This document shows positions 8,337 through 20,266 of a stretch of 64,000 nucleotides of DNA, piece after piece; positions within the stretch are counted from its first letter, which is position 1; each line of letters begins with the position of its first letter. This DNA comes from Gemmatimonas groenlandica (GTDB taxonomy: Bacteria > Gemmatimonadota > Gemmatimonadetes > Gemmatimonadales > Gemmatimonadaceae). The position numbers were made by a program, and so were the translations under genes. The stretch covers positions 744,001 to 808,000 of the forward strand of contig NZ_CP053085.1 in the NCBI RefSeq assembly GCF_013004105.1, read 5' to 3'. Under the pieces are notes generated by a model. That model made no database searches, had not been told where the DNA came from, and saw nothing but the letters and a program-made list of their open reading frames with translations.

Positions 8337-9539
8337 ATGGATTCGGCCTCTCTCCGCATGACCACGGCTGACCGTAGCCGTGTCGACTCGCGCTCGACGA
8401 CACGCGCACTCCCGTGGCAGCTGGCGGCGGTGGTGTTTGCAGCCACCAGTGTGATCGTGGGTCTCATCTGGGATATCTCGTGGCACATGACGATCGGCCG
8501 CGACACGTTCTGGACGCCGGCCCATCTGGCGATCTACACCGGCGGGGCGGTCGCCGGGCTGGCCTGCGGCTTCGAAGTCTTGCGTCGCTCATTCTTCACG
8601 AAAGGCGCGCCCGACGACGGGGTCACCGTGTGGCGCCTGTTCAACGGGCCGCTGGGTGGATGGCTCTGTATCTGGGGGGCGGTCGCGATGCTGACGTCGG
8701 CGCCGTTCGATGACTGGTGGCACGCCGCCTACGGACTCGACGTCAAGATCATCAGCCCGCCGCATGCCCTGCTGGCGTTGGGCTTCATCACGATTCTCGG
8801 CGGCGCGCTGATCATGGCGGTGGCGGAGCAGGGACGCGAAGCAGATCGGAGCGCCGATCGCGCCGCGGAGGCATCGGGAGTGGCGCCGTACATCGTGGCC
8901 TACACGGGTGGACTGGTGCTCGCGATGCTGTCGATCTTCACGACCGAGTATCACGATCGCGAAGCGATGCACCTTGGCAGCTTCTACGTGGTCTCGGCCC
9001 TCGTGTTTCCGTTCGCACTCGTGGCGGCTGCGCGCAGTACGCGGCTTCGATTCGGCGCGACGGCCACGGCGCTCGTCTACACGCTCGTCATGTGTGCGCA
9101 GGCCTGGGTCCTGCCATTGTTCGAGGGATCTCCCAAGCTCGGACCGATCCGCACCGCCGTCACCCATATGGTGTCGTTGGACTTCCCGCTGCTGCTGTTG
9201 CTCCCGGCCATCGGTATCGACCTGCTCATGCCGCGTCTTCGTGAACGTCATGCGTGGGTGCAGGCCGCCGCGTTGGGTGTGCTGTTCCTGGCGGTGCATG
9301 CGGTGACGCAGTGGCCGTTCGCGAACTTTCTCGTGAGCGATGCGTCGCGGAACTGGTTCTTCAACACCGACAATATTCCCTACATGATGCCGCCGGACTG
9401 GCTGCGCCCCATGCGCCAGTTCGCCATCGAGCCGATCTCGCGCACGGTGAGCGCATTCGGGTTGGCGTGCCTGATTGCGGTGTTGTCGGCGCGTGTCGGA
9501 CTCGGCTGGGGCGACTGGCTACGCTCGGTGCGCCGGTGA
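8337..9539 (+). CDS. Polytopic membrane protein with intramembrane His motifs (unknown function)
   Basis: 400 aa with about eight to nine hydrophobic segments. After a short polar N-terminus, the first helix ends in WDISWHMTIGRDTFWTPAHL, which places two histidines and acidic residues near the membrane surface. Further His- and Asp-bearing loops are APFDDWWHAAYG, SPPHALLALG and FTTEYHDREAMHLGSFY. Such clusters suggest metal or haem binding, but I recognise no named family. The stop codon overlaps the start of the next gene in GTGA, and that product also has metal-binding-type motifs, so the two probably work together. Confidence is high that it is a gene and low for any role. Confidence 0.75.
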   Translation: MDSASLRMTTADRSRVDSRSTTRALPWQLAAVVFAATSVIVGLIWDISWHMTIGRDTFWTPAHLAIYTGGAVAGLACGFEVLRRSFFTKGAPDDGVTVWRLFNGPLGGWLCIWGAVAMLTSAPFDDWWHAAYGLDVKIISPPHALLALGFITILGGALIMAVAEQGREADRSADRAAEASGVAPYIVAYTGGLVLAMLSIFTTEYHDREAMHLGSFYVVSALVFPFALVAAARSTRLRFGATATALVYTLVMCAQAWVLPLFEGSPKLGPIRTAVTHMVSLDFPLLLLLPAIGIDLLMPRLRERHAWVQAAALGVLFLAVHAVTQWPFANFLVSDASRNWFFNTDNIPYMMPPDWLRPMRQFAIEPISRTVSAFGLACLIAVLSARVGLGWGDWLRSVRR

Positions 9540-11185
9540 CGCGCGTTCGTTCGGTGCGCACCATCGCGCGGTTGTCGCGAATGGGTGCTCGGCTCACGCT
9601 GCTCAGCAGCGCGCTGTTGGCGTTCGTGCTCCTGTCGGCGCATGTGGGCACCAATCAGGTCGTGTTCGAAGGACAGGCCGGCGGCTATCCCGTACGCGTG
9701 CTGATCAATCCGCCCGGAGTGGTCCCGGCTCAGGTGCCCATTGCGGTGCGTGTGCTGAGCGGAACGCCTTCGCGCGTCACAGTGCGTGCGGCGCAATGGA
9801 ACGTGGGCACGAAAGGCGCGCCACCGGCGGAAGACGCCGCGATCGTGCCCGGCGATCCCGGTGTGTGGGCGCACGACCTGTGGATCATGACGGCCAGCAT
9901 CTACGCGGTGTACGTCGCCGTCGAGGGTCCGGCGGGCAACGGAACGGTGGTGGTGCCGATGCAAACGAGCGCCACGCGAACGCTTGGAATGGAGCGCGGC
10001 ATGGCGGCCGTCCTGATCGCGCTCGGCACGCTACTGGTGGCGGGCATGCTCACCATCATCGGCGCCGCCGTGCGCGAAGGGCCGGTGGCCCCGGGGCAAT
10101 TGCCTCCCCCCGCGAGGGTGCGCGGTGCGCGCATCGCGATTGGGGCCGGTGCGGCGCTGCTTGCGCTCGCGCTGTTCGGGGGATCGAAGTGGTGGGATGT
10201 GGAAGAACGTGCGTACGAGCGTCGCATGCTGAAGCCGATCGCGATGCAGGCGTCGGTTCGACTGGTGGACGCAGAGCGTGTGCTGACCATGGCGATTACC
10301 GATTCCCTGTGGCTCACCAATCGATTCGCCCCGGTGATGCCCGACCACGGCAAATTGATGCACCTGTTTCTCATCCGCGCCGACGGCGCGGAGGGAACGA
10401 GCGTCCTCGCGCACTTACATCCATTGCGCGTGCATGCGGATACGTTCGTGACACGCATCCCCCCGATGACTGCTGGACGATACCTGCTGTTCGGTGACCT
10501 GCTGCTGCAGAACGGCGCACAACGCACGTTGGTAGATACGATCGACCTGCCGGTCGCACCCGTCGTACCCGGCGAGGATGGCGCTGTTGCTACCGTCGTG
10601 AGCTCAGCGGTAGTTCCCTCGCTCGACACCGATGACGCGTGGAGCGCGGTGACGCCCGTGCCGCTCGGCGTCGCCTATCGCCTCGCGAGTGGCGGAACGA
10701 TGGTGCTTACTGCGGACGCGAGGGTCGACGCGGAGCGCGATCTCCGGCTGGTCGCCACGGTCACGAATGCCGACGGGTCGCTGTCGACGCTTGCGCCGTA
10801 CATGGGTATGGGTGGACACGCTATGGTACTGCGCCGAGACGCCGGCGTATTCATGCATCTGCACCCGATGGGAACGGCCAGCATGACCGCGCAGGCGCAG
10901 CTCATGCGCCGAGAGCGCGGCGATACCGCGTTGCTCGATTCCGCACAGCTCTCCGCCGCCATAGCGACGGCGGAGATGGCGACGGCGGAGATGGCGACGG
11001 CGGAAATGGCATCAGGTGGATCGCACGCCGCGCACGCGGCAGGACCGAGTGCGCTCGCGTTCCCCTTTGCGTTCCCGACGGCAGGTGCCTACCGCGTGTT
11101 CGTGCAGGTGCGGCGCAACGACGCGATAGAAACAGCCGCGTTCGACGTCTCGGTAGGAGAGCCGGTACGACCTTTCACGCGTTAG
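9536..11185 (+). CDS. Membrane protein with YtkA/CopC-like extracytoplasmic domains and HLHP motifs
   Basis: 549 aa from GTG 9536, which overlaps the preceding stop by 4 bp. A signal/anchor helix (~18-35) is followed by a beta-rich domain (~40-145) and two more helices (~155-180 and ~195-215). Two further beta domains then carry MPDHGKLMHLFLI, VLAHLHPLRVH (~293) and HAMVLRRDAGVFMHLHPMG (~430-445). Near the C-terminus EMATAEMATAEM repeats lead into GSHAAHAAG, a Met/His-rich stretch. His- and Met-rich beta domains of this sort are known in periplasmic copper proteins, so copper handling with the upstream membrane partner is my inference. The N-terminal half of the open frame before 9536 is only a shadow. 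Confidence 0.72.
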   Translation: MTRVRSVRTIARLSRMGARLTLLSSALLAFVLLSAHVGTNQVVFEGQAGGYPVRVLINPPGVVPAQVPIAVRVLSGTPSRVTVRAAQWNVGTKGAPPAEDAAIVPGDPGVWAHDLWIMTASIYAVYVAVEGPAGNGTVVVPMQTSATRTLGMERGMAAVLIALGTLLVAGMLTIIGAAVREGPVAPGQLPPPARVRGARIAIGAGAALLALALFGGSKWWDVEERAYERRMLKPIAMQASVRLVDAERVLTMAITDSLWLTNRFAPVMPDHGKLMHLFLIRADGAEGTSVLAHLHPLRVHADTFVTRIPPMTAGRYLLFGDLLLQNGAQRTLVDTIDLPVAPVVPGEDGAVATVVSSAVVPSLDTDDAWSAVTPVPLGVAYRLASGGTMVLTADARVDAERDLRLVATVTNADGSLSTLAPYMGMGGHAMVLRRDAGVFMHLHPMGTASMTAQAQLMRRERGDTALLDSAQLSAAIATAEMATAEMATAEMASGGSHAAHAAGPSALAFPFAFPTAGAYRVFVQVRRNDAIETAAFDVSVGEPVRPFTR

Positions 11186-11195
11186 TGCGGTCGTG

Positions 11196-14765
<3,570 letters not shown>

Positions 14766-14770
14766 TATCG

Positions 14771-14820
14771 CAGTTTAGCTCCTTGTTTTACGTGGCGGCA
14801 ATCGGCGGCAAATCACCACG
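14771..14820 (-). promoter_or_regulatory. SAM-II-type (metA-element) riboswitch upstream of metY
   Basis: Read on the minus strand from 14820: CGTGG closes with CCACG (P1), and the loop begins TGATTTG and ends ATTGCCG. The 3' part is TAAAACAAGG followed by AGCTAAACTG. The SAM-II hallmarks are the 5-bp P1, the conserved GATTT in the loop, CCACGTNAAACAAG and the terminal GCTAAA, with loop UUG able to pair with CAA in the pseudoknot. The order and spacing match the SAM-II pattern I know from alphaproteobacterial met genes. It sits 82 nt before the metY start and would switch the operon off when S-adenosylmethionine is abundant. No covariance search was run. Confidence 0.85.
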
Positions 14821-14900
14821 GAAGCGACACCGGCGAATGCCGATGGCCCTTCACCTTCAGTTTTTCTGTTCGAATCTCGAGGATCGACTGCCTGAAACGA

Positions 14901-14938
14901 CTGACGGCCATCGCCGATTTCTCGTCGAAGGCCGTCAG
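14901..14938. terminator. 9-bp inverted repeat downstream of ackA
   Basis: CTGACGGCC (14901-14909) pairs with GGCCGTCAG (14930-14938) across a 20-nt loop. It lies ~130 nt after the ackA stop and ~80 nt upstream of the metY riboswitch, both leftward. It may end ackA transcription, but the long loop and weak U-run make this uncertain. I see no gene in 14821-15070, and no promoter for metY that I would defend. Confidence 0.35.
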
Positions 14939-15070
14939 GACCTCGACTTAGACGGATAGTCAGTGCCACAGGCACTGAGTGCGCGGCCCGTCAAATCGGG
15001 GAAACCGCCGCGCACACGTCAGTATCGTCCGATTCCGCGAAATCTGCAACCCCCTGCGCGCCGCAATGCT

Positions 15071-16312
15071 TCAGGTCGGCTCGACGCCGGCAATGACGCG
15101 GAAGGTGTCGCGAGCGATCAACAGCTCTTCGTCGGTGGGCACCACCCACGCCGCGAGCGGGGACTCGTCGGTCGAGAAACGTCCCTCGCGACCATGTGTG
15201 AGCGCCTCGTTCGCCGTCGGGTCGACGTGCAGTCCGGCCCACTGCAGGCCGTCGCAGATCTGTCGGCGGATCTCGGGCGAGTTCTCTCCGACGCCGCCGG
15301 CAAACACGATGGCGTCGGCGCCCCCCATCGCGGCGAGATACGAGCCCACATACTTTCGCGCGCGATAGCAAAAAATGTCGATGGCCAGCTTCGCGCGACG
15401 ATCCTGATGCTCGTCCGCTTCGGCGAGCAGATCGCGCATATCGTTGGTGAGGCCGGAAATGCCGAGCAGTCCCGACTGGTTGTTCAGCAGCGCTTCGACC
15501 TGCGGCAGCGTGAGCCCTTCTTTCGCCGCGATGTAGTCCAGCAGTGCGGCGTCGATGTCACCGGAGCGTGTGCCCATCACGAGTCCTTCCAGCGGCGTAA
15601 AGCCCATGCTCGTGTCGATCGATGCGCCGCCCTTGATCGCGCAGGCTGAGCAGCCGTTGCCAAGATGCAGCGTCACGATGCGCACATCGGCGCGGTCGCG
15701 GCCGGTCAGTGTGCGCCAGCGATAGGCGATGGAACGGTGCGACGTGCCATGAAAGCCGTAGCGACGCACTTTGTGCCGACGGTAGAGCGGGTACGGAATC
15801 GCGTACAGGTAGGCGTGTTCCGGCAACGTGTGATGAAATGCCGTGTCGAACACCGCTACCTGCGGCACACCGCTGCCGAGCGCCGCACGCGCCGCTTCGA
15901 TGCCGCGGAGGTTGTGCGGATTGTGCAGCGGCGCGAGTTCGATCGTTTCCTCGATGCCGTGCAATACACTGCTGTCGATCGCGACGCTGCTGCGGAATCG
16001 CTCGCCGCCATGGACCACACGATGACCCACCGCGTGCAGTTCGCCGCGGCTGGTGAGGCCGGTACCGCTCTCTTCCGACGTGACGAACCCTACCAGCCAG
16101 TCGACTGCCGCGCGCAAATCGCGCAGCGATGCTGTGCGCTTGCGCGAGACACCGTCGGCACCGCGAATCGTGATGATCGACTCGCCGCCTATGCGCTCGA
16201 TCTGACCGCGGATCAGGCGCTCGTCACGGTCAGTATTGATCCGATCCGCGTCGGTGACGACCACCTGAAATTTCAGGGTCGCCGAGCCCACGTTGAGCAC
16301 GAGAATGTTCAC
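15071..16312 (-). CDS. ackA: Acetate kinase
   Basis: 413 aa. It interconverts acetyl phosphate plus ADP with acetate plus ATP in the cytoplasm. Family features in order are [11 protein letters not shown] at the N-terminus (the usual NxGSSSxK is altered to GSATLK), [12 protein letters not shown] with the substrate-binding Arg, [42 protein letters not shown], the phosphate loop [21 protein letters not shown] and [13 protein letters not shown]. No pta gene adjoins it, so the partner phosphotransacetylase or phosphoketolase must be elsewhere. The gene ends before the leftward met locus and starts next to a small membrane-protein gene. Confidence 0.96.
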   Translation of the reverse strand: MNILVLNVGSATLKFQVVVTDADRINTDRDERLIRGQIERIGGESIITIRGADGVSRKRTASLRDLRAAVDWLVGFVTSEESGTGLTSRGELHAVGHRVVHGGERFRSSVAIDSSVLHGIEETIELAPLHNPHNLRGIEAARAALGSGVPQVAVFDTAFHHTLPEHAYLYAIPYPLYRRHKVRRYGFHGTSHRSIAYRWRTLTGRDRADVRIVTLHLGNGCSACAIKGGASIDTSMGFTPLEGLVMGTRSGDIDAALLDYIAAKEGLTLPQVEALLNNQSGLLGISGLTNDMRDLLAEADEHQDRRAKLAIDIFCYRARKYVGSYLAAMGGADAIVFAGGVGENSPEIRRQICDGLQWAGLHVDPTANEALTHGREGRFSTDESPLAAWVVPTDEELLIARDTFRVIAGVEPT

Positions 16313-16358
16313 GGCTGCACGCGTTCGTGGGGAACGGAGATCGGAAGGGCAGGGTGCA

Positions 16359-16736
16359 CTAGAACGGCTTGTACAGCGCCATGTACACCGCCAAGCCGGC
16401 CAGCAGCGGGAGCACGAGCAAGAACGGCTTGGCCAGTCCCGGCTTGCGGTACGGCAGCAGTACCACGGCGCTGAGGATCACCCACACGATGATCTTGACC
16501 CATAACCATCCCGGAAAATTGGTGCCGTGCATGAATCCGAGTCGGGCCAGCATGCCGAACCCGCCCACAAGGATCAGCAGGGCACCGAGGCCGTGAATCG
16601 AACCGATCAACGGGCGCGTGGAACTCGTACCCTTGGAGCCCCCGTTCGCTGCATGCGTCGCCACGCCACCGATGGCGACGAACAGCATGGCGATGCCGAT
16701 GACGTGCAGAATTTCGTAGAAGTCGCGCGGAAACAT
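16359..16736 (-). CDS. Small four-helix membrane protein of unknown function
   Basis: 125 aa from ATG 16736; longer upstream frames run into purK and are not credible. Four hydrophobic segments are evident: around residues 8-27 ([18 protein letters not shown]), ~48-68 ([18 protein letters not shown]), ~78-98 and ~105-122. The first helix bears a His, the second region has IHGLG, and the loop has [10 protein letters not shown]. The shape resembles small heme-pocket or DUF420/CopD-like membrane proteins, but I cannot name it. It begins 8 bp after the purK stop, so it may be the last gene of the purE-purK operon. Confidence 0.7.
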   Translation of the reverse strand: MFPRDFYEILHVIGIAMLFVAIGGVATHAANGGSKGTSSTRPLIGSIHGLGALLILVGGFGMLARLGFMHGTNFPGWLWVKIIVWVILSAVVLLPYRKPGLAKPFLLVLPLLAGLAVYMALYKPF

Positions 16737-16743
16737 GTGGGGG

Positions 16744-17931
16744 TCAGTTAGTGGAGCGAGCGAGCACGGGCTCGTGCACATCGAAGCTCGCGATCGTTTC
16801 CGGCGACAGGCGCCGGTAGCTCTCGAGTACGCGCCCGAGGGCCTGCTGGGCGCTCTCGCCGACCGCTGAGAGATGGCCCATCTTGCGGCCGCCGCGCGCG
16901 CCGGCCTTGCCATACAAATGCAAGCGACTGCCGGGTACTTGGAGCGCGTGCGTCGTGTGTGGCGGCTCGTGCTGTAACCAGACTTCGCCCAGCAGGTTCA
17001 CGATGGCCGACGGGGCATGCACCTCGGTGCTACCCAGCGGCAAATCGCACACGGCGCGGACGAGCTGCTCGAATTGGCTGGTGGCGAGTCCACGCTCACT
17101 GTGGTGATACGTGTTGTGTGGACGCGGGGCGAGTTCGTTCACCAGCAGCTCGCCCTCGGTGGTCACGAAGCATTCGACGGCCAGCAGTCCCACGATGCCG
17201 ATGCGCTCGGTGATCGCTGATGCCAGCGACTGCGCCTTCTCGGACATCTCCGGAGCAATGACGGCTGGGATCACCGCCCAGGTGAGAATGCCGCTCGTGT
17301 GGTGATTGCGCGATGGTGGATACACTGCCATCTCGCCGCCCGGTCGGCGCGCGACCATCACCGAGATCTCGTAGTCGATCGACACCATCTTCTCGACGAG
17401 ACATGTACGACCGCCAAGTGCCTCCCAGGCATCCGCTGCCTGCTCAGGCTCGCGCAAGCGAACCTGACCACGACCGTCGTAGCCACCGTGCGTGGACTTC
17501 GCGATGCACGCGCCGTGTTCGCGGACGGCCGCTTCCACGTCCGCTGCCGATGCCGCGGCAACGAACGCACCGAGCGGAAAGCCCTGCGCGTGCAGCCACT
17601 CCTTCTGACGGATGCGATCCTGAATGATGTACACCGGCGCTCGCCCCGGTCGAAGCGCGGTGTGTTCGGCGACCGCGTCGAGCACATCCGGATGGATCTG
17701 TTCGATTTCCAGCGTGACGACATCGCACGACTTCGCGAGTTCGACGGCCGCCGCGATGTCGTCGAACGGCGCCGTGATGGTGCGAGAGGCCACCGCACGC
17801 GCGGCGCAGGCGGCGTCAGGATCGAGCACCTGGATGTCGTATCCCATGGAGCGCGCCGCGAAGGCGGTCATGCGTCCCAACTGTCCGCCACCGAGAAATC
17901 CGATCGTGGCGCCCGGAAGAATCGGCGTCAC
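16744..17931 (-). CDS. purK: N5-carboxyaminoimidazole ribonucleotide synthase PurK
   Basis: 395 aa ATP-grasp enzyme. It uses ATP and bicarbonate to turn aminoimidazole ribonucleotide into N5-CAIR for PurE. Visible features are the N-terminal GFLGGGQLGRM loop (~10-20), VVTLEIEQIHPDVLD (usual VTxExE), IAKSTHGGYDGRGQ with the ATP-grasp glycine loop, VEKMVSIDYEISVMVAR, GLLAVECFVTTEGELLVNE and the signature APRPHNTYHHSERG. Its start overlaps the purE stop by 4 bp (ATGA), a classic purEK operon arrangement. Confidence 0.96.
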   Translation of the reverse strand: MTPILPGATIGFLGGGQLGRMTAFAARSMGYDIQVLDPDAACAARAVASRTITAPFDDIAAAVELAKSCDVVTLEIEQIHPDVLDAVAEHTALRPGRAPVYIIQDRIRQKEWLHAQGFPLGAFVAAASAADVEAAVREHGACIAKSTHGGYDGRGQVRLREPEQAADAWEALGGRTCLVEKMVSIDYEISVMVARRPGGEMAVYPPSRNHHTSGILTWAVIPAVIAPEMSEKAQSLASAITERIGIVGLLAVECFVTTEGELLVNELAPRPHNTYHHSERGLATSQFEQLVRAVCDLPLGSTEVHAPSAIVNLLGEVWLQHEPPHTTHALQVPGSRLHLYGKAGARGGRKMGHLSAVGESAQQALGRVLESYRRLSPETIASFDVHEPVLARSTN

Positions 17932-18506
17932 GTGGCGGACGGAATGAAGTCGTTGGGCGCGACCGCGTTGGGGGCGATCGCATTCGGGGCGGCCAGCGGG
18001 CGCGCGAGCGCTTCCGTGGCCTTGCTGCTCCGACGGGCGGCGAGCTTGTCACGCAGCGAGGCATCGTCGGCGGCGAGCAACTGCGCGGCGAATAGCGCCG
18101 CATTCGACGCGCCTGGCTTCCCGATGGCGAAGGTGGCGACCGGCACACCCGCCGGCATCTGCACGATGCTCAGCAGTGCATCCATGCCGTTCAAGGGTGT
18201 CGCGACCACCGGCACGCCGAGGACCGGCACCAGCGTCTTGGCGGCGAGCATCCCCGGAAGGTGGGCCGCGCCACCGGCCCCGGCGATGATCGCCCGCAAC
18301 CCACGGGGGAATGCCGTTTCGGCGTACTCGAACAGCCAGTCGGGCGTGCGATGCGCTGACACCACGCGCGCCTCGTAGGGGATGCCAAGCTCGGCGAGAA
18401 TCTCGCAGGCCGGGGCGAGCGTGTCGAAATCGCTCGCGCTACCCATGACCACACCGATCAGTGGCGTGGTCGCGGCAGCGATCGAGCTGTCGGCAGCAGC
18501 GGTCAC
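17928..18506 (-). CDS. purE: N5-CAIR mutase PurE (class I)
   Basis: 192 aa from GTG 18506, preceded at 5 nt by GGAG; the longer frame starts at a TTG inside the palindrome region and is less likely. PurE converts N5-CAIR to 4-carboxyaminoimidazole ribonucleotide. Motifs are GVVMGSASDFDT, VVSAHRTPDWLFEY with the active-site His, and AGAGGAAHLPGMLA. A following purK marks it as the class I (N5-CAIR) type. The C-terminus runs ~30 residues beyond the usual end, with a near-repeat APNAIAPNAVAPND. Two perfect palindromes lie 95-151 nt upstream. Confidence 0.93.
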   Translation of the reverse strand: MTAAADSSIAAATTPLIGVVMGSASDFDTLAPACEILAELGIPYEARVVSAHRTPDWLFEYAETAFPRGLRAIIAGAGGAAHLPGMLAAKTLVPVLGVPVVATPLNGMDALLSIVQMPAGVPVATFAIGKPGASNAALFAAQLLAADDASLRDKLAARRSSKATEALARPLAAPNAIAPNAVAPNDFIPSAT

Positions 18507-18600
18507 GTGCACTCCGTAAAGGGAATCGGCAGCCCAACGGGGGCCGCTCTGAGGTCCAAAGTTACGCGCGCGCGTGACCGCCTCCAACCCGGCCGGCTCG

Positions 18601-18657
18601 TTCAACGACTCGGAGTCGTTGAAGCCGCGGCCCGTTCAACGACTCGGAGTCGTTGAA
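18601..18657. repeat. Two identical perfect 23-bp palindromes upstream of purEK
   Basis: Copies at 18601-18623 and 18635-18657, each TTCAACGACTC, a central G, then the exact reverse complement of the half-site. They are 34 bp apart centre to centre and separated by GCCGCGGCCCG. They lie between a leftward serine hydrolase gene (stop at 18673) and purE (start 18506). They could be paired operator sites for pur regulation, tandem hairpin terminators of the upstream gene, or a mobile repeat. The degenerate copy at 840-862 favours a dispersed repeat. Confidence 0.8.
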
Positions 18658-18672
18658 TCTCAGGGTGTCCGA

Positions 18673-19827
18673 CTACCGCAGCAGGGCCGCCAGAAATTCG
18701 TCGTCTTTGAAAGCTCGGCCGCCCCGCACGGGTCCCATCCGCACGATGACCAGCTCCTGCGACGGAATCAGGTACAGCCGCTGTTTGCCGGCCCCCGCCG
18801 CCATGACCAGATCGCGCGGTAGCCAGTCGCTGCCGGCGGCGCGGGAATCGGCATCACTACCGCGGCCGGCGCTGCCGGTGCCACGTCGGGCGGCGGCCCG
18901 CTGTTTCAGCCGTTCGATGATCCGGCCACGCGCGGCGCCGCGCGCTCCCGCCCCCGACGCGGTGTCGTCGTCGCCGGCCCCGACACCCGGTGCGCCCATG
19001 GCCGGATTGGTCTGAAACGCCGCATCCCGAAGCCACCAGGACATGCCATACGCCGGATTGACGGAACTCGGGCGGAACAGCTGGGAGACCAGCTCGGCTG
19101 GCAGAATGCGCGTGGTGCCATGCATGCCGCCCCGTCGGATCATTTCGCCGAACGTGGCCCAGTCAAGTGCCGTCATCGCGGCGCCGCCGGCCAGCTGTGG
19201 CTTGCCATCGCCGCACGTCATGCGCCAGTCCACCTTTACGCCCAGCGGCGCCAGGACGCGACGTGCGAGATAGGCCTCGAATGACTCGCGCGGATTCACC
19301 CGTTCGATGGCGGCGCCCATCGTGATGAAGGGATACGGACCGTAACGGAACCGGGTGCCCGGTTCGACAAGCGCTTGGGCCGCGACCGCGTCGGCCCACG
19401 TACTCCGGGGGCCGCCACAGCCCGTGCCGGGATTACCAGTCTCGATGCCGCTCTCGAGCGAAAGGAGTTGGCGCACCGTCACGCGTGACTTGCGGGCATC
19501 GCTTTTCCACTCGGGCAGCAGATCGGCCACGGGCTGATCGAGTCTGACGAGTCCATCCGCGACCGCCGCGATCGTGGCCACGCCAACGAAGCTCTTGCTC
19601 CCACTGGCGAGCATCATCGACTTCGATGCACTACCCTCGCCGATGTAGCGCTCGTGAATGATGCGTCCGCGATGCATCACCAGCACCGCCTGTCCCTCCG
19701 TGCGCGAGGCATACGCCGCGGCCCGTTCGAACTGCGCGTTTGTCGGCGCCTGTGCCGCCAGCTCGGCCCCTACGGCCTGCGACGAGAGCATCGCCACTGC
19801 GATGCAGAGTCCCATGAAGCGTGTCAT
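18673..19827 (-). CDS. Exported serine hydrolase, class C beta-lactamase fold
   Basis: 384 aa with a signal peptide ending near AVGAELAAQA. The nucleophile motif SxxK is S75-G-S-K78 (LASGSKSFVG). The region RFRYGPYPFITMGA stands where the YxN motif falls, with Asn not clear, and the C-terminal KTG position is replaced by AGKQRLYLIPSQ. This group covers esterases, D-aminopeptidases and penicillin-recognising enzymes, so resistance should not be assumed. A ~60-residue low-complexity Gly/Ala/Arg insert (about residues 275-335, TASGAGARGAARG and following) interrupts the domain. A second member, without the insert, is at 60305-61474. Confidence 0.85.
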   Translation of the reverse strand: MTRFMGLCIAVAMLSSQAVGAELAAQAPTNAQFERAAAYASRTEGQAVLVMHRGRIIHERYIGEGSASKSMMLASGSKSFVGVATIAAVADGLVRLDQPVADLLPEWKSDARKSRVTVRQLLSLESGIETGNPGTGCGGPRSTWADAVAAQALVEPGTRFRYGPYPFITMGAAIERVNPRESFEAYLARRVLAPLGVKVDWRMTCGDGKPQLAGGAAMTALDWATFGEMIRRGGMHGTTRILPAELVSQLFRPSSVNPAYGMSWWLRDAAFQTNPAMGAPGVGAGDDDTASGAGARGAARGRIIERLKQRAAARRGTGSAGRGSDADSRAAGSDWLPRDLVMAAGAGKQRLYLIPSQELVIVRMGPVRGGRAFKDDEFLAALLR

Positions 19828-19865
19828 GCCTGTTAGACGGGACTCCGGTCGTTCGCGTTAAGCGC

Positions 19866-20195
19866 TCACGTCGGGGACGGGGTGACGTCGGTTTGCGCCG
19901 TACTTCGCCAAAAGTACCATTCACGCGCCGCTGTCCAGCCTTCAGCCGCCGCTCGTTCGTCGCCATACCAGCAGTGCGCACTTGCCTGCGTCATTGCGCG
20001 AAAGGCGTCGTCGAACTCCGTGAGCAGGTCGCGCGTTTCGGCACTCGCCGGTCGCACGCGTAACCGTAGCGCGATCTCGTGGCGCACGCCCAGGAGCTCA
20101 TCGGGCAGCTCTGCGCTCCCCGTACGCGCCGCGTCGTCGATGCCGCGCGCCCAGAGGGCCACCAGCGCTGGAACGTTGACCCGGGTCAGATGCAC
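19866..20195 (-). CDS. Hypothetical protein, 109 aa
   Basis: From GTG 20195. It is soluble and mostly helical, with no signal peptide: ALVALWARGIDDAAR, ETRDLLTEFDDAFRAMTQ and GWTAAREWYFW. I recognise no family. It lies alone between a leftward serine hydrolase (38 bp away) and the rightward potassium channel gene (71 bp away). The regular heptad-like helices and lack of a competing frame argue that it is real, but no ribosome site is evident upstream. Confidence 0.5.
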   Translation of the reverse strand: MHLTRVNVPALVALWARGIDDAARTGSAELPDELLGVRHEIALRLRVRPASAETRDLLTEFDDAFRAMTQASAHCWYGDERAAAEGWTAAREWYFWRSTAQTDVTPSPT

Positions 20196-20266
20196 CGGCG
20201 TGACGGTGGAGGGGAGAGAGTCGACATCGGAGTAGGATAGCGACCAGCGGTGCTAAATTCCCGCCC

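Noticed and set aside
18507-18605. Longer purE start at TTG 18605
   Set aside because: It lies inside the palindrome region, has no ribosome site, and would add 33 residues unlike PurE. GTG 18506 has GGAG at 5 nt.
18673-19827. Antibiotic-resistance beta-lactamase
   Set aside because: The fold is shared with many esterases and peptidases, the KTG box is absent, and there is no mobile context or ampR-like regulator.
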